Below, in pieces: positions 28,279 through 36,257 of a stretch of 64,000 nt of DNA. Made by a program: the position numbers and the translations under genes. Below the pieces are notes generated by a model. It saw nothing but the letters and a program-made list of their open reading frames with translations, was not told the origin of the DNA and ran no database searches. Every line of letters begins with the position of its first letter. The stretch's first letter is position 1. The DNA comes from Cryptosporangium aurantiacum (GTDB lineage Bacteria > Actinomycetota > Actinomycetes > Mycobacteriales > Cryptosporangiaceae), in the NCBI RefSeq assembly GCF_900143005.1, contig NZ_FRCS01000002.1, positions 434,001 through 498,000 on the forward strand, written 5' to 3'.

Positions 28279-29385
28279 TCAGCCGAGGTCCACGATCGCG
28301 GCGACCGGGCCGCCGCCGTCCGGGCCCTGGTGGGCGGCGGACACCGACACGAACACGGCCGGGTCGCCGGTCACCGCCGCGGTGACACCGCCGACCGTGG
28401 CCTTGATCTGGCGGTGCCAGTGCACGTCGGAGTCGTCGAGCATCGCGTTGCGGCGCCCGCGGACCACACCGTCCTGCGACACCTCGCACTTGAGGAACAC
28501 GTTGACGAGCTTCCCGTCGAGGTCGCTCGGGTGCGGACGCTCGGGCAGCTCCAGGCCCGCGGACCGGATCGCGTCCCAGATGCCGTCGGAGTCCAGCGCG
28601 TCCTTCATGACGCCGTGCCCGATCCGGTAGCGCCCACCGACGCCCCGGGCGTTGCCGACGACGACGACCTGGGCCTGGTCGAGCTCGACGCCGGAGGAGC
28701 AGGACGCCACCGACGAGTAGAGCTCGCGGTTGTGCATGACGTCCGCGTCGGTCGGCATGTCGATTTCGCCGAGCGCGACCGCGATACCCAGTGCGGTGGT
28801 GCCGTTGGAGAGGTCCATCGACTCGTGGGTGTGCTCGGTCCAGACGGTCTTGCCGCGGCTCTTGGCGTCCCGGATCGTGTGGATCGTCAGCAGCGGCGTC
28901 TTCGTCTGGACGTAGTGCACGTCGGCGGGGTCGGTGATGCCCGCCCGCTCCATCGCGACCTTCACCGCGGCGGCGACCTTCTCGACCATCGCGACACGGC
29001 CGATGTCCTCGGGCTGCAGCACCTCGCTCATCGCGAAGCCGACGGTCAGCCGCGGCTCGTCGGTCTTCTCCTCCTCGCCGCGAGGGATCGTCGCGAACAC
29101 GGTCGCGTGCGGCGAGAGCACACCGTCGGTGCCGCCGGACCACACGATCGGGATCTGCTTGACCTCGTCGGCGCTGCGGGTGCCCTTCTCGACCAGCACC
29201 TCGCGGAACGCCCGGTCGGCGATGATCCGGGTGTAGTCGTTGACGCCGCCGTTGCCCTCGGTCTTGCCGATCACGGCGATCACCCGGTCGGCGTCGATGA
29301 TCTTGTCGTCGATGAGCTGGGCGAGGCCCGACGCGTCGCTGACGTTCAGAATCGGGACCTTGCGTACTTCAATGGCGTCAGGCAA
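28279..29385 (-). CDS. Ring-opening amidohydrolase (cyanuric acid hydrolase/barbiturase family)
   Basis: This 368-residue protein belongs to the AtzD/barbiturase family, which is made of three structural repeats each donating a Lys and a Ser around the substrate ring. The Ser motifs [23 protein letters not shown] and [17 protein letters not shown] and the Lys motifs [18 protein letters not shown] and [10 protein letters not shown] are all present. It opens the ring of cyanuric acid or barbituric acid; the two cannot be separated by eye. The start is a TTG at 29385 directly after the carbamate kinase TAG, with GGAG six bases upstream. Confidence 0.88.
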   Translation of the reverse strand: MPDAIEVRKVPILNVSDASGLAQLIDDKIIDADRVIAVIGKTEGNGGVNDYTRIIADRAFREVLVEKGTRSADEVKQIPIVWSGGTDGVLSPHATVFATIPRGEEEKTDEPRLTVGFAMSEVLQPEDIGRVAMVEKVAAAVKVAMERAGITDPADVHYVQTKTPLLTIHTIRDAKSRGKTVWTEHTHESMDLSNGTTALGIAVALGEIDMPTDADVMHNRELYSSVASCSSGVELDQAQVVVVGNARGVGGRYRIGHGVMKDALDSDGIWDAIRSAGLELPERPHPSDLDGKLVNVFLKCEVSQDGVVRGRRNAMLDDSDVHWHRQIKATVGGVTAAVTGDPAVFVSVSAAHQGPDGGGPVAAIVDLG

Positions 29386-30309
29386 CTAGATCTCCTTAGT
29401 TACTACGGTTCCCACGGTCTTCTGGACGGCGTCCGCGATGAAGTCGAGTGACGTGATCACCGAGCGGCCACCATTTTCGGCGAATCGGCACGCGGCCTCG
29501 ACCTTCGGGCCCATCGAACCGGACGCGAAGTGGCCCTCGGTGGCCAACCGGCGCAGCTCGGCGACGCCGACCTCGCCGAGCGCGCGGGCTTGCGGGGTGC
29601 CCCAGCCGACCACCGCGGCCTCCACGTCGGTCGCGATCACCAGCACGTCGGCGTCGAGCGCGTGCGCCAGCAGCGCGGCGCCGAGATCTTTGTCGATCAC
29701 GGCCTCCACCCCGCGCAGCCGGCCGTCCGGCTCCCGGACGACCGGGACGCCGCCGCCGCCGTTGCAGACGACGACGTAACCGGCGTCGAGCAGGGTCCTG
29801 ACGGCGGGGGCGTCGAGGACGGCTCGCGGCTCCGGGGAGGCCACGATGCGGCGCCAGCCCCGCTCGCCGCGGTCCTCCCAGAGCTGGCCGTGCTGGATCA
29901 TCACCGCGGCCTCGGCGCCGCTCAGGTAGCGGCCGATCGGCTTGGACGGGTTCACGAACCCGGGGTCGTGGGCGTCGACGAGCGCGCGCGTCACCAGGGC
30001 CGCGACCGGCTGATCCGGCAGCCTGGCCTGCAGCTCGTTGAGCAGCACGAAGCCGACCGTGCCCTGGGTCTGAGCGCCGCACCAGTCCAGCGTCACCGGC
30101 GGCACCACGTGGGCGGCCATCTCGTTCTTCACCAGCAGGTTGCCGACCTGGGGCCCGTTGCCGTGGGTGAGCACGACTTCGGCCCCCGCGGCGACGACCG
30201 CCGCGATCGAAGCGCCCGCGCGACGAATTGCCGCGATCTGGTCCTCGGGACGGGCGCTGCCGTCCGCCGAGGTCATCGCGTTCCCACCGAGAGCGATCAC
30301 GACCCGCAT
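29386..30309 (-). CDS. arcC: Carbamate kinase
   Basis: This 307-residue amino-acid-kinase-fold enzyme interconverts carbamoyl phosphate + ADP with carbamate + ATP. Motifs are VVIALGGNAM (N-terminal), LTHGNGPQVGNL, NPSKPIGRY, CNGGGGVPV, VIDKDLGAALLA and GSMGPKVEAACRF, as in ArcC. It is first in an operon with a ring-opening amidohydrolase and a MocA-like protein, with zero spacing to the next gene. No arginine deiminase is nearby, so its carbamate probably comes from ureide or allantoin-like breakdown rather than arginine. Confidence 0.92.
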   Translation of the reverse strand: MRVVIALGGNAMTSADGSARPEDQIAAIRRAGASIAAVVAAGAEVVLTHGNGPQVGNLLVKNEMAAHVVPPVTLDWCGAQTQGTVGFVLLNELQARLPDQPVAALVTRALVDAHDPGFVNPSKPIGRYLSGAEAAVMIQHGQLWEDRGERGWRRIVASPEPRAVLDAPAVRTLLDAGYVVVCNGGGGVPVVREPDGRLRGVEAVIDKDLGAALLAHALDADVLVIATDVEAAVVGWGTPQARALGEVGVAELRRLATEGHFASGSMGPKVEAACRFAENGGRSVITSLDFIADAVQKTVGTVVTKEI

Positions 30310-30387
30310 CAGGCGAGCGTAGAAACGATCCTCGGTCCGGACATGGTCAACACTCGCCCAAAGCGGCGGGGGTTTTCGGCAGAGCGC

Positions 30388-31884
30388 TCAGCCGCCGATG
30401 CGGCGGTAACGATCGGTGCGGTTGGTGATGCGCTTTTCCGGCTCCTGATCGAGCAGTCCGACCAACTCGTGCTCGATCACCCGTCCGAGCCGAGCCAGGA
30501 ACGCCTCTGGCTCGTCCGCCGCGTCCGGACGTTCGGCGACGATCCGATCGACGATGCCGTTCGCCAGCAGGTCACGGGCCCGGACGCCCTGCGCGGCGGC
30601 CATCTCCGGTGCCCGCTCGGTGGTCCGGTGGACGATCGCCGACGCGCCCTCCGGCGGCAGCGGCGACAACCACGCGTGCTCGGCCGCGATCACCCGGTCG
30701 GCGGGCAACAGCGCCAGCGCCCCACCGCCGGTGCCCTCCCCGAGCAGGACGCAGAGCGTCGGCGTCGGCAGCTCGATCAGGTCGGCGAGGCACCGCGCGA
30801 TCTCGCCGGCCAGCCCGCCCTCCTCGGCCTGCTGGGACAGCGCCGCACCGGGTGTGTCGATGATCGTCACCAGCGGCAGGCGCAGTTCCTGCGCCAGCCG
30901 CATGCCGCGGCGTGCGGTCCGGAGTGCCGCCGGGTCCAGTGGGCTCTCCGCGGTCTGCCCACGCCGGTCCTGCCCCAGGACGACGGCCGGTGCCGCGCCG
31001 AAGCGGGCCAGCGCCAGCCGCATGCCCGAGCCGGTCTCACCCTGCTGGGTTCCGTGCAGCGGGATCACCGGCTGCGCCGCGTGCTTCAACAACCTGCGGA
31101 CGCCCGGCCGGTCGGCGCGGCGGGAGCGGGTCACCGACTCCCAGGCCGGTATGTCGGCGAGCTCCTCGCGCGGCACGTCGGACGGCCGAGGCAACCCGCT
31201 CCGGGGCGAACAGAGGATGTCCAGCGTCCGCGCGGCCAGGTCGGTGACCTGCTCGGGCGGGAGGACCGCGTCGACCAGGCCGTGTGCGAACAGGTTCTCG
31301 CCGGTCTGGACGCCGGACGGGAACTCCCGCCCGTTGAGCAGCTCGTACACACGCGGACCGAGGAAGCCGATCAGAGCCTCCGGCTCGGCGACCGTCACGT
31401 GGCCGAGCGAACCCCAGGACGCGAACACACCGCCGGTAGTGGGGTGCCGCAGGTACACCAGGTAGGGCAGGCCCGCCGCCTTGTGCGCGGTCACCGCCCT
31501 GGTCATGTTCGCCATCTGCAGGAACGCGACCGTGCCCTCCTGCATCCGGGTGCCGCCGGACGTCGGTGCGGCGATCAGCGGCAGGCCCTCGCGGGTGGCA
31601 CGCTCCACGGCGGCGGCGACGCGGCGGGCGGTGGCGACGCCGATCGAGCCGGCCAGGAACCGGAACTCCCCGACCACAACGGCGACCCGGCGGCCGCGCA
31701 TCCGGCCGGCGCCGGTGAGCACTGCCTCGTCCACACCGGTCTTCTCCCGGGCGGCCGCCAGCAACGCGCGGTAGTCCTCATCGGCGTCGGCCGGATCGGT
31801 GACCGGTTCGTCCCACGACTCCCAGCTGTCCTGATCGAGCGCACTCTCGATGAGTTCGCGGGCGGAAAGCCGGCGTCGGGTCAC
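30388..31884 (-). CDS. Acetyl-CoA carboxylase carboxyltransferase, beta-alpha fusion
   Basis: This 498-residue protein carries an AccD-like half (FLAGSIGVATARRVAAAVERA, PTSGGTRMQEGTVAFLQM) followed by an AccA-like half (GQDRRGQTAESPLDPAALRTARRGMRLA, IDTPGAALSQQAEEGGLA, EGTGGGALALLPADR). It would transfer carboxyl from carboxybiotin to an acyl-CoA. The N-terminal zinc ribbon of bacterial AccD is missing. No biotin carboxylase is in the window. GTG 31884 was chosen for its GAGGAGG, instead of the frame start at 31947. Confidence 0.88.
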   Translation of the reverse strand: MTRRRLSARELIESALDQDSWESWDEPVTDPADADEDYRALLAAAREKTGVDEAVLTGAGRMRGRRVAVVVGEFRFLAGSIGVATARRVAAAVERATREGLPLIAAPTSGGTRMQEGTVAFLQMANMTRAVTAHKAAGLPYLVYLRHPTTGGVFASWGSLGHVTVAEPEALIGFLGPRVYELLNGREFPSGVQTGENLFAHGLVDAVLPPEQVTDLAARTLDILCSPRSGLPRPSDVPREELADIPAWESVTRSRRADRPGVRRLLKHAAQPVIPLHGTQQGETGSGMRLALARFGAAPAVVLGQDRRGQTAESPLDPAALRTARRGMRLAQELRLPLVTIIDTPGAALSQQAEEGGLAGEIARCLADLIELPTPTLCVLLGEGTGGGALALLPADRVIAAEHAWLSPLPPEGASAIVHRTTERAPEMAAAQGVRARDLLANGIVDRIVAERPDAADEPEAFLARLGRVIEHELVGLLDQEPEKRITNRTDRYRRIGG

Positions 31885-31959
31885 GGGTCCTCCTCGGCGT
31901 CGTGGAGGAGTCCATCCTGCCGGGTGAAGCGGTGCAGGATCGTTCAAGAAGGGCCGATC

Positions 31960-32673
31960 TCACACCCCCTGGGCCGGGTCGTCCCCTTCGAGGCGGCGGC
32001 TGGCCTCTTCGGCCTCTTCTCGGGTCGCGTACCGGGGCTCGGCGAGGTCGTAGAGGAGCTCGTCCTCGTCCTCGCTGATCAACAGCTCCTCCAGATCGAC
32101 GCCGGGGCCGACGATGTCGTCGGGCTCCAGCGGTGCCGCGGTCTGGTGCACGGTCATGAAGCCGCTGCCCGGCGCCAGCTCGGGGACGTCCAGCGCGGGG
32201 AACGTGGACCCGGAGAGGTGGAACAGCTCGTAGATCGCCTCGCCGACCCCGGTGACCGGCTCGGCCCCGTGCGGGTCGCCGTCCCAGGAGCGGATCCGGG
32301 CTAGTTGCCCGGCCCGGATCACCGCGTCCGGGTCCGGGATCTGGTAGTCGTACCGGGCCCGGACCGTGATGGTCATCGGAGGTGTCGTACCGGGGCCGAC
32401 GCCGTTGTGCGCGTGGTCGTGGTCATGGTCGTGCTCGTCGTCGTCCTCGTCGAAGTCGTCCTCGTCCAGATCGGCGAAGACGGGACCCCAGCCCGACGTT
32501 CCGAAGATGACCTCTTCGTAGCGGCGTGCCGAGGTGCGGAGCGCCTCGATCGCCGCCAACGCGCCCCGGACCGGCGCGTCCGGGTCGACCATGACCGCGG
32601 CGTGTCGCCGAATCGATTCGGCCAGCACCTCGGCGGCCGCGGCGACATCCTCGTTGGAGAAGGCGTTCGACAT
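31960..32673 (-). CDS. Conserved acidic hypothetical protein with His/Asp tract
   Basis: This 237-residue protein is very acidic, with a DEHDHDHDHAH tract near residues 78-90 that could bind divalent metal. Flanking segments (SNAFSNEDVAAAAEVLAESIRRHAAVMVD; ARYDYQIPDPDAVIRAGQLAR) are ordered, and similar proteins occur in actinobacteria without known function. It is 75 bases upstream of the carboxyltransferase gene on the same strand. Confidence 0.7.
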   Translation of the reverse strand: MSNAFSNEDVAAAAEVLAESIRRHAAVMVDPDAPVRGALAAIEALRTSARRYEEVIFGTSGWGPVFADLDEDDFDEDDDEHDHDHDHAHNGVGPGTTPPMTITVRARYDYQIPDPDAVIRAGQLARIRSWDGDPHGAEPVTGVGEAIYELFHLSGSTFPALDVPELAPGSGFMTVHQTAAPLEPDDIVGPGVDLEELLISEDEDELLYDLAEPRYATREEAEEASRRLEGDDPAQGV

Positions 32674-32920
32674 GGCGCAGACCCTACGATGGCGCGCGCC
32701 TAGCGACTAACGGCGCGCCCAGCACCGGGCTCATCCGAGCCTACGACGGCGCGCCGCACCAAGCGTCAGTCGCCAAGAGAATTTGGTGCCGTACCGGTCT
32801 CCACGGCCGCTGCGCACCCCGATTAGCCACCAACTTTCCGCGCTCACCGTGGGAGTGTCCGCCCCGGCCGCACGCACTGGATTGGATGTGGCGTTCTCCG
32901 CGTGCCCCACCTCGTCGCCG

Positions 32921-32954
32921 TGGCGGCTTCCGTGTCCAGACACGGAAACCGCCA
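32921..32954. repeat. 34-base near-perfect palindrome
   Basis: Bases 32921-32936 pair with 32939-32954 with one C/A mismatch and a 2-base loop (core TTCCGTGTC-CA-GACACGGAA). The loop is too tight for an ordinary terminator, so an operator or cruciform site is as likely. No gene starts close to it. Confidence 0.55.
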
Positions 32955-33045
32955 ACCACCTTCCGCGCAACACGGAGACGGCCGCATCCATCATGTGGGA
33001 CATGCACTTGGTGATGCTGACTGCCTCATGCGGCAGGAGGCCCCG

Positions 33046-33182
33046 TCACGCCCTCCGGACGGTCACGGTTCCTACGCCGCCCTGCACGACGACGTCGTAG
33101 CGGTCGGGCTCAGTCCCGCCAACTCTTCCGCCCGAAGCCCGACCGACCGCACGACGTCTTCGGTGCCCTGATTTTCGGTCAT
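33046..33182 (-). pseudogene. Possible frameshifted gene start after the CoA-transferase
   Basis: From ATG 33182 the minus strand reads MTENQGTEDVVRSV... LAGLSP, then hits a stop. In the next frame it continues DRYDVVVQGGVGTVTVRRA before another stop at 33046. YDVVVQGGVGTVTVRRA resembles the first strand of an enoyl-CoA hydratase, which would suit the neighbouring CoA-transferase. The match is short and could be chance. Confidence 0.25.
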
Positions 33183-33211
33183 CAGGCACCAGCCGAGCGA
33201 ATGCCCGGAAA

Positions 33212-34381
33212 TCAGGGCGTCTCGTCGAGCCAGGCCAGGACGGACTCCGTGTGCTGACCGAGCGTCGGCGGGGAGACGTGCTCCTGCCGACCACCCGCGT
33301 ACGCGTTGGAGTCGAACCGCAACGGCGGCCCGGGCAGCGTGATCGGCCCGAGCACCGGGTGGTCGACATCGACGAGCAGCCCCTGCGACCGGGTCTGCTC
33401 CCAGTCGTACACCCGGTCCAGCGACCGCACCTCCCCGGCCGGTACGCCGATTTCGGCGAGCTTCGGCAGCAGGTCGGCGAGCGCCCACTCCGCGAAGACC
33501 GAATCGACGGCCTTGATCACCTCGTCCCGGCGACGGACCCGATCGGGATTCGTTCCGAACTCCGGCCGGTCCAGCGAGGGGAACGCCGCGATGAACCGAC
33601 GCCACAGCGCCTCGGACCCCACCGAGATCTGCAGCGTCCCGTCGGCGCAGTGGAACAGCCCGTACGGCGCGATCGACGGGTGGTGGTTACCGGACGCGGT
33701 CGGCACCTCCCCGGCGACCGTGTACCGGGTGCCCTGGAACGCGTGCACGCCGACGATGGCCGCGAGCAAGCTGGTGCGCACCACCCGTCCACGCCCGGTC
33801 TCGTTGCGCTCGTGCAGCGCCGCCACGACGCCGTACGCGCCGTACATGCCGGCCAGCAGGTCACCGATCGGCACGCCGACCCGGGTGGGCTCGTCGGCGG
33901 ACGGCCCGGTCAGCGACATCAGGCCCGCCTCGCCCTGCGCGATCTGGTCGTACCCGGCGCGGCCGCCCTCCGGTCCGTCGTGCCCGAACCCGGTGATGCT
34001 GAGCACGACCAGCCGGGGGTTCAACTCGTGAAGCCGAGCAACGTCAAAACCGAGCCGGTCGAGGACACCCGGCCGGAAGTTCTCCACCAGCACGTCCGCC
34101 CGCTCGACCAGCCGACGCAGCACGTCCTTGCCGTCGTCGGACTTGAGGTCGAGCGTCACCGACTCCTTGTTCCGGTTGCACGAGAGGAAGTACGTCGACA
34201 CCGAGTCGTCCGGGCCGACGAACGGCGGGCCCCAGGAGCGGGTGTCGTCACCGCCGGTCGGGTTCTCGATCTTGATCACCCGCGCACCCAGGTCACCGAG
34301 CATCATCGCGGCATGCGGCCCGGCGAGCGCCCGGGACAGGTCCACCACCAGAACGCCGTCCAACGGTCCGTTCGACCCCAC
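33212..34381 (-). CDS. CaiB/BaiF family (class III) CoA-transferase
   Basis: This 389-residue protein has the class III CoA-transferase signature: LDGVLVVDLSRALAGPHAAMMLGDLGARVIKIENP, NRNKESVTLDLKS, ADVLVENFRPGVLDRLG and the catalytic Asp in AGYDQIAQGEAGLMS. Family members move CoA between carboxylic acids such as oxalate, formate or carnitine; the acid used here is unknown. The start is a GTG at 34381. No acyl-CoA enzymes remain intact nearby. Confidence 0.9.
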   Translation of the reverse strand: MGSNGPLDGVLVVDLSRALAGPHAAMMLGDLGARVIKIENPTGGDDTRSWGPPFVGPDDSVSTYFLSCNRNKESVTLDLKSDDGKDVLRRLVERADVLVENFRPGVLDRLGFDVARLHELNPRLVVLSITGFGHDGPEGGRAGYDQIAQGEAGLMSLTGPSADEPTRVGVPIGDLLAGMYGAYGVVAALHERNETGRGRVVRTSLLAAIVGVHAFQGTRYTVAGEVPTASGNHHPSIAPYGLFHCADGTLQISVGSEALWRRFIAAFPSLDRPEFGTNPDRVRRRDEVIKAVDSVFAEWALADLLPKLAEIGVPAGEVRSLDRVYDWEQTRSQGLLVDVDHPVLGPITLPGPPLRFDSNAYAGGRQEHVSPPTLGQHTESVLAWLDETP

Positions 34382-34553
34382 CAGCGCCTCCTCGAGTCAG
34401 CAGTTGCCCCAGGTTAAGAACCCGGTACCCACTCCGACGACGGCGATCCCGGCCAATGGCAGGTGTCCGTCTCGGTCACATCTGACCAGGAGCGGCGTCG
34501 TCTATGCGACGTAGACGAGCGTGGCCACCGGCGCTCCTCCTACCTTCGCCGAC

Positions 34554-34964
34554 ATGGCAGGCGTCATCACCGGAAGCATCCTTCTGCTGTTCGGTCTCAC
34601 GATGTGGTTCCTCGGCTGGCGACGCGGGCTGGCCCGCAACACCGCGAAGGTTCGGTGCCTTCCGGCCGTCGCCGAGATCCTGGAGCGGGAGAACCTCACC
34701 GGCGTTTCGGGCTACCTCTACCACGTCGAATTCACGACCGCAGACGGGCAGCAGATCCGCACGAAGACCTGGCCCCGCCAAGCCGGCGTGCGGGACGCCG
34801 GCGACCAGATGCCGATCCGCTACGAGCCCGACAAGCCGACCGAGGCCTACTTCGATCACCCCGACGACATCGGCGGCCCACCCGGGAGGAACGTCATCCT
34901 TCCCGCGGCCGTGTTCGTCTTCGGAGGCCTGTTCCTGGCGCTCGGCAGCATCCCGGACCTCTGA
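34554..34964 (+). CDS. DUF3592 membrane protein
   Basis: This 136-residue protein has an N-terminal membrane helix (TGSILLLFGLTMWFLGW), a central soluble beta domain with GYLYHVEFTTADGQQIR and IRYEPDKPTEAYF (the DUF3592 pattern, R-Y-x-P-x-x-P), and a C-terminal helix (AVFVFGGLFLALGSI). The function is unknown. The start is uncertain between ATG 34554 and GTG 34521. It converges on the siderophore operon with no gap. Confidence 0.75.
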   Translation: MAGVITGSILLLFGLTMWFLGWRRGLARNTAKVRCLPAVAEILERENLTGVSGYLYHVEFTTADGQQIRTKTWPRQAGVRDAGDQMPIRYEPDKPTEAYFDHPDDIGGPPGRNVILPAAVFVFGGLFLALGSIPDL

Positions 34965-36257
34965 TCAAACCCCGAACGTGGTGAACGCGGTCTGCGACGG
35001 CAACCGGTAGGCCTCCCGCCCGGTCAGCGCGTTCAGGATCGTGGCGGCTCGGTAGGCGCCCAGGCCGAGGTCCGGGGTTCCGACGCCGTGCGTGTGCAGC
35101 TCCGCGTTCTGCACGTAAAGGCCACCGGTGACGCCGGGATCCAGCAAAACCCGGTAGTCGGCGTCGATCCGGAACCGGCCACGGTCGTCCCTCCGGATCA
35201 CGTCCTCCATCGGCGCCAGGCACAGCGGCTGCCGGGTGGCGTACCCGGTGGCCGCGACCACCCGGTCCGTCCGCAGCGTGACCTCCCGGCCCTGTAGCAG
35301 CTCGCGGCACTCCAGCGTGATGCCGTCCGGCCCACGAGTGGCGCCCACCACCTCGACGTTCGGCGACATCGTCAGCTGCACGGTCCCGCCGGCGACTGTC
35401 CGGTCGTACAGCTCGGTGTGGATCGCGTCGATCGTGTCCGCGTCGATGGCCTTGTAGAGCTGCCACTGGGCAGGCAGCAGCGCGTCCCTGACCTCCTCGG
35501 GCAGCTCACGGAAGTACCGGGTGTAGTCCGGTGTGAAGTGCTCCAGCCCGAGCTTGGAGTACTCCATCGGCGCGAACGCGGGCGCCTTGGTGAGCCATCG
35601 CAACCGGTACCCGCCGTCGGGCTGTCCACGGAGCAGGTCGAGCAGCACCTCCGCACCCGACTGTCCGGACCCGAGGACCGTGATGTCCTGCGCTCCACGC
35701 AGCGACTCCTGCCGGTCGAGGAACTCCGCCGAGTGGAACACCTCCTTACCGAGCAGCGGACGCAGCGGGCCGGGCACCGCAGGTTCGGTTCCGACCCCCA
35801 GCACCGCGTTGCGCGCCCGCACCACCGTGGTCTGCGCGGTGTGCAGGTCGTACACCTCGGCGACGATCAGACGCTCGGCGGCGTCCCAGGACACCGACTC
35901 GACCTGCTGACCGAACCGGCAGGACGGCAGCGACTCGGCGACCCACCGGCAGTAGTCGTCGTACTCGGTGCGCGGCACGTGGAACCGCTCGGCGAAGTAG
36001 AACGGGAACAGCCGGTCGCGCTCGCGGAGGTACGACAGGAACGACCACCGGCTCGTCGGGTCGGCGAGCGTCACCAGGTCGGCCAGGAACGGCACCTGGA
36101 GCGTCGCACCGGGAATCAGCATCCCGGGATGCCACGAGAACCCCGGCCGGCCGTCGAAGAACACGGCGGAGACGCCCGGCAGCGGTTCGGCGAGCGCGGC
36201 GAGCGCCAGGTTGAACGGCCCGATCCCGATGCCGAGGACGTCATACGGCTCGCTCAA
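34965..36257 (-). CDS. L-lysine/diamine N-monooxygenase (IucD/RhbE/SidA family)
   Basis: This 430-residue flavoprotein hydroxylates a primary amine in hydroxamate siderophore synthesis using FAD, NADPH and O2. The FAD motif GIGIGPFNLALAAL is at the N-terminus; the substrate region is PGMLIPGATLQVPFLADLVTLADPTS; the NADPH motif VLGSGQSGAEVLLDLL and the terminal ATGY signature (VAATGYATRQPL) are present. The TTG at 36257 overlaps the upstream IucC-like gene's TGA by four bases and has GGGAGG seven bases before it. The substrate here is probably 1,3-diaminopropane or lysine/ornithine-derived; the cluster suggests the former. Confidence 0.9.
   Translation of the reverse strand: MSEPYDVLGIGIGPFNLALAALAEPLPGVSAVFFDGRPGFSWHPGMLIPGATLQVPFLADLVTLADPTSRWSFLSYLRERDRLFPFYFAERFHVPRTEYDDYCRWVAESLPSCRFGQQVESVSWDAAERLIVAEVYDLHTAQTTVVRARNAVLGVGTEPAVPGPLRPLLGKEVFHSAEFLDRQESLRGAQDITVLGSGQSGAEVLLDLLRGQPDGGYRLRWLTKAPAFAPMEYSKLGLEHFTPDYTRYFRELPEEVRDALLPAQWQLYKAIDADTIDAIHTELYDRTVAGGTVQLTMSPNVEVVGATRGPDGITLECRELLQGREVTLRTDRVVAATGYATRQPLCLAPMEDVIRRDDRGRFRIDADYRVLLDPGVTGGLYVQNAELHTHGVGTPDLGLGAYRAATILNALTGREAYRLPSQTAFTTFGV

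Larger units (their letters stand above)
32674..33211. other. 538-base gap with a long palindrome, no supported intact gene
   Basis: No frame here looks like an intact gene. It holds the 34-bp near-palindrome at 32921-32954 and, at its right end, a possible frameshifted fragment (33046-33182). Codon use in the small open frames is not gene-like. Confidence 0.55.

Noticed and set aside
32731-33003. A 90-codon minus-strand frame starting MSHMMDAAV
   Set aside because: It runs through the 34-bp palindrome, has no ribosome-binding site, ends in an Arg run and resembles nothing; most likely chance.
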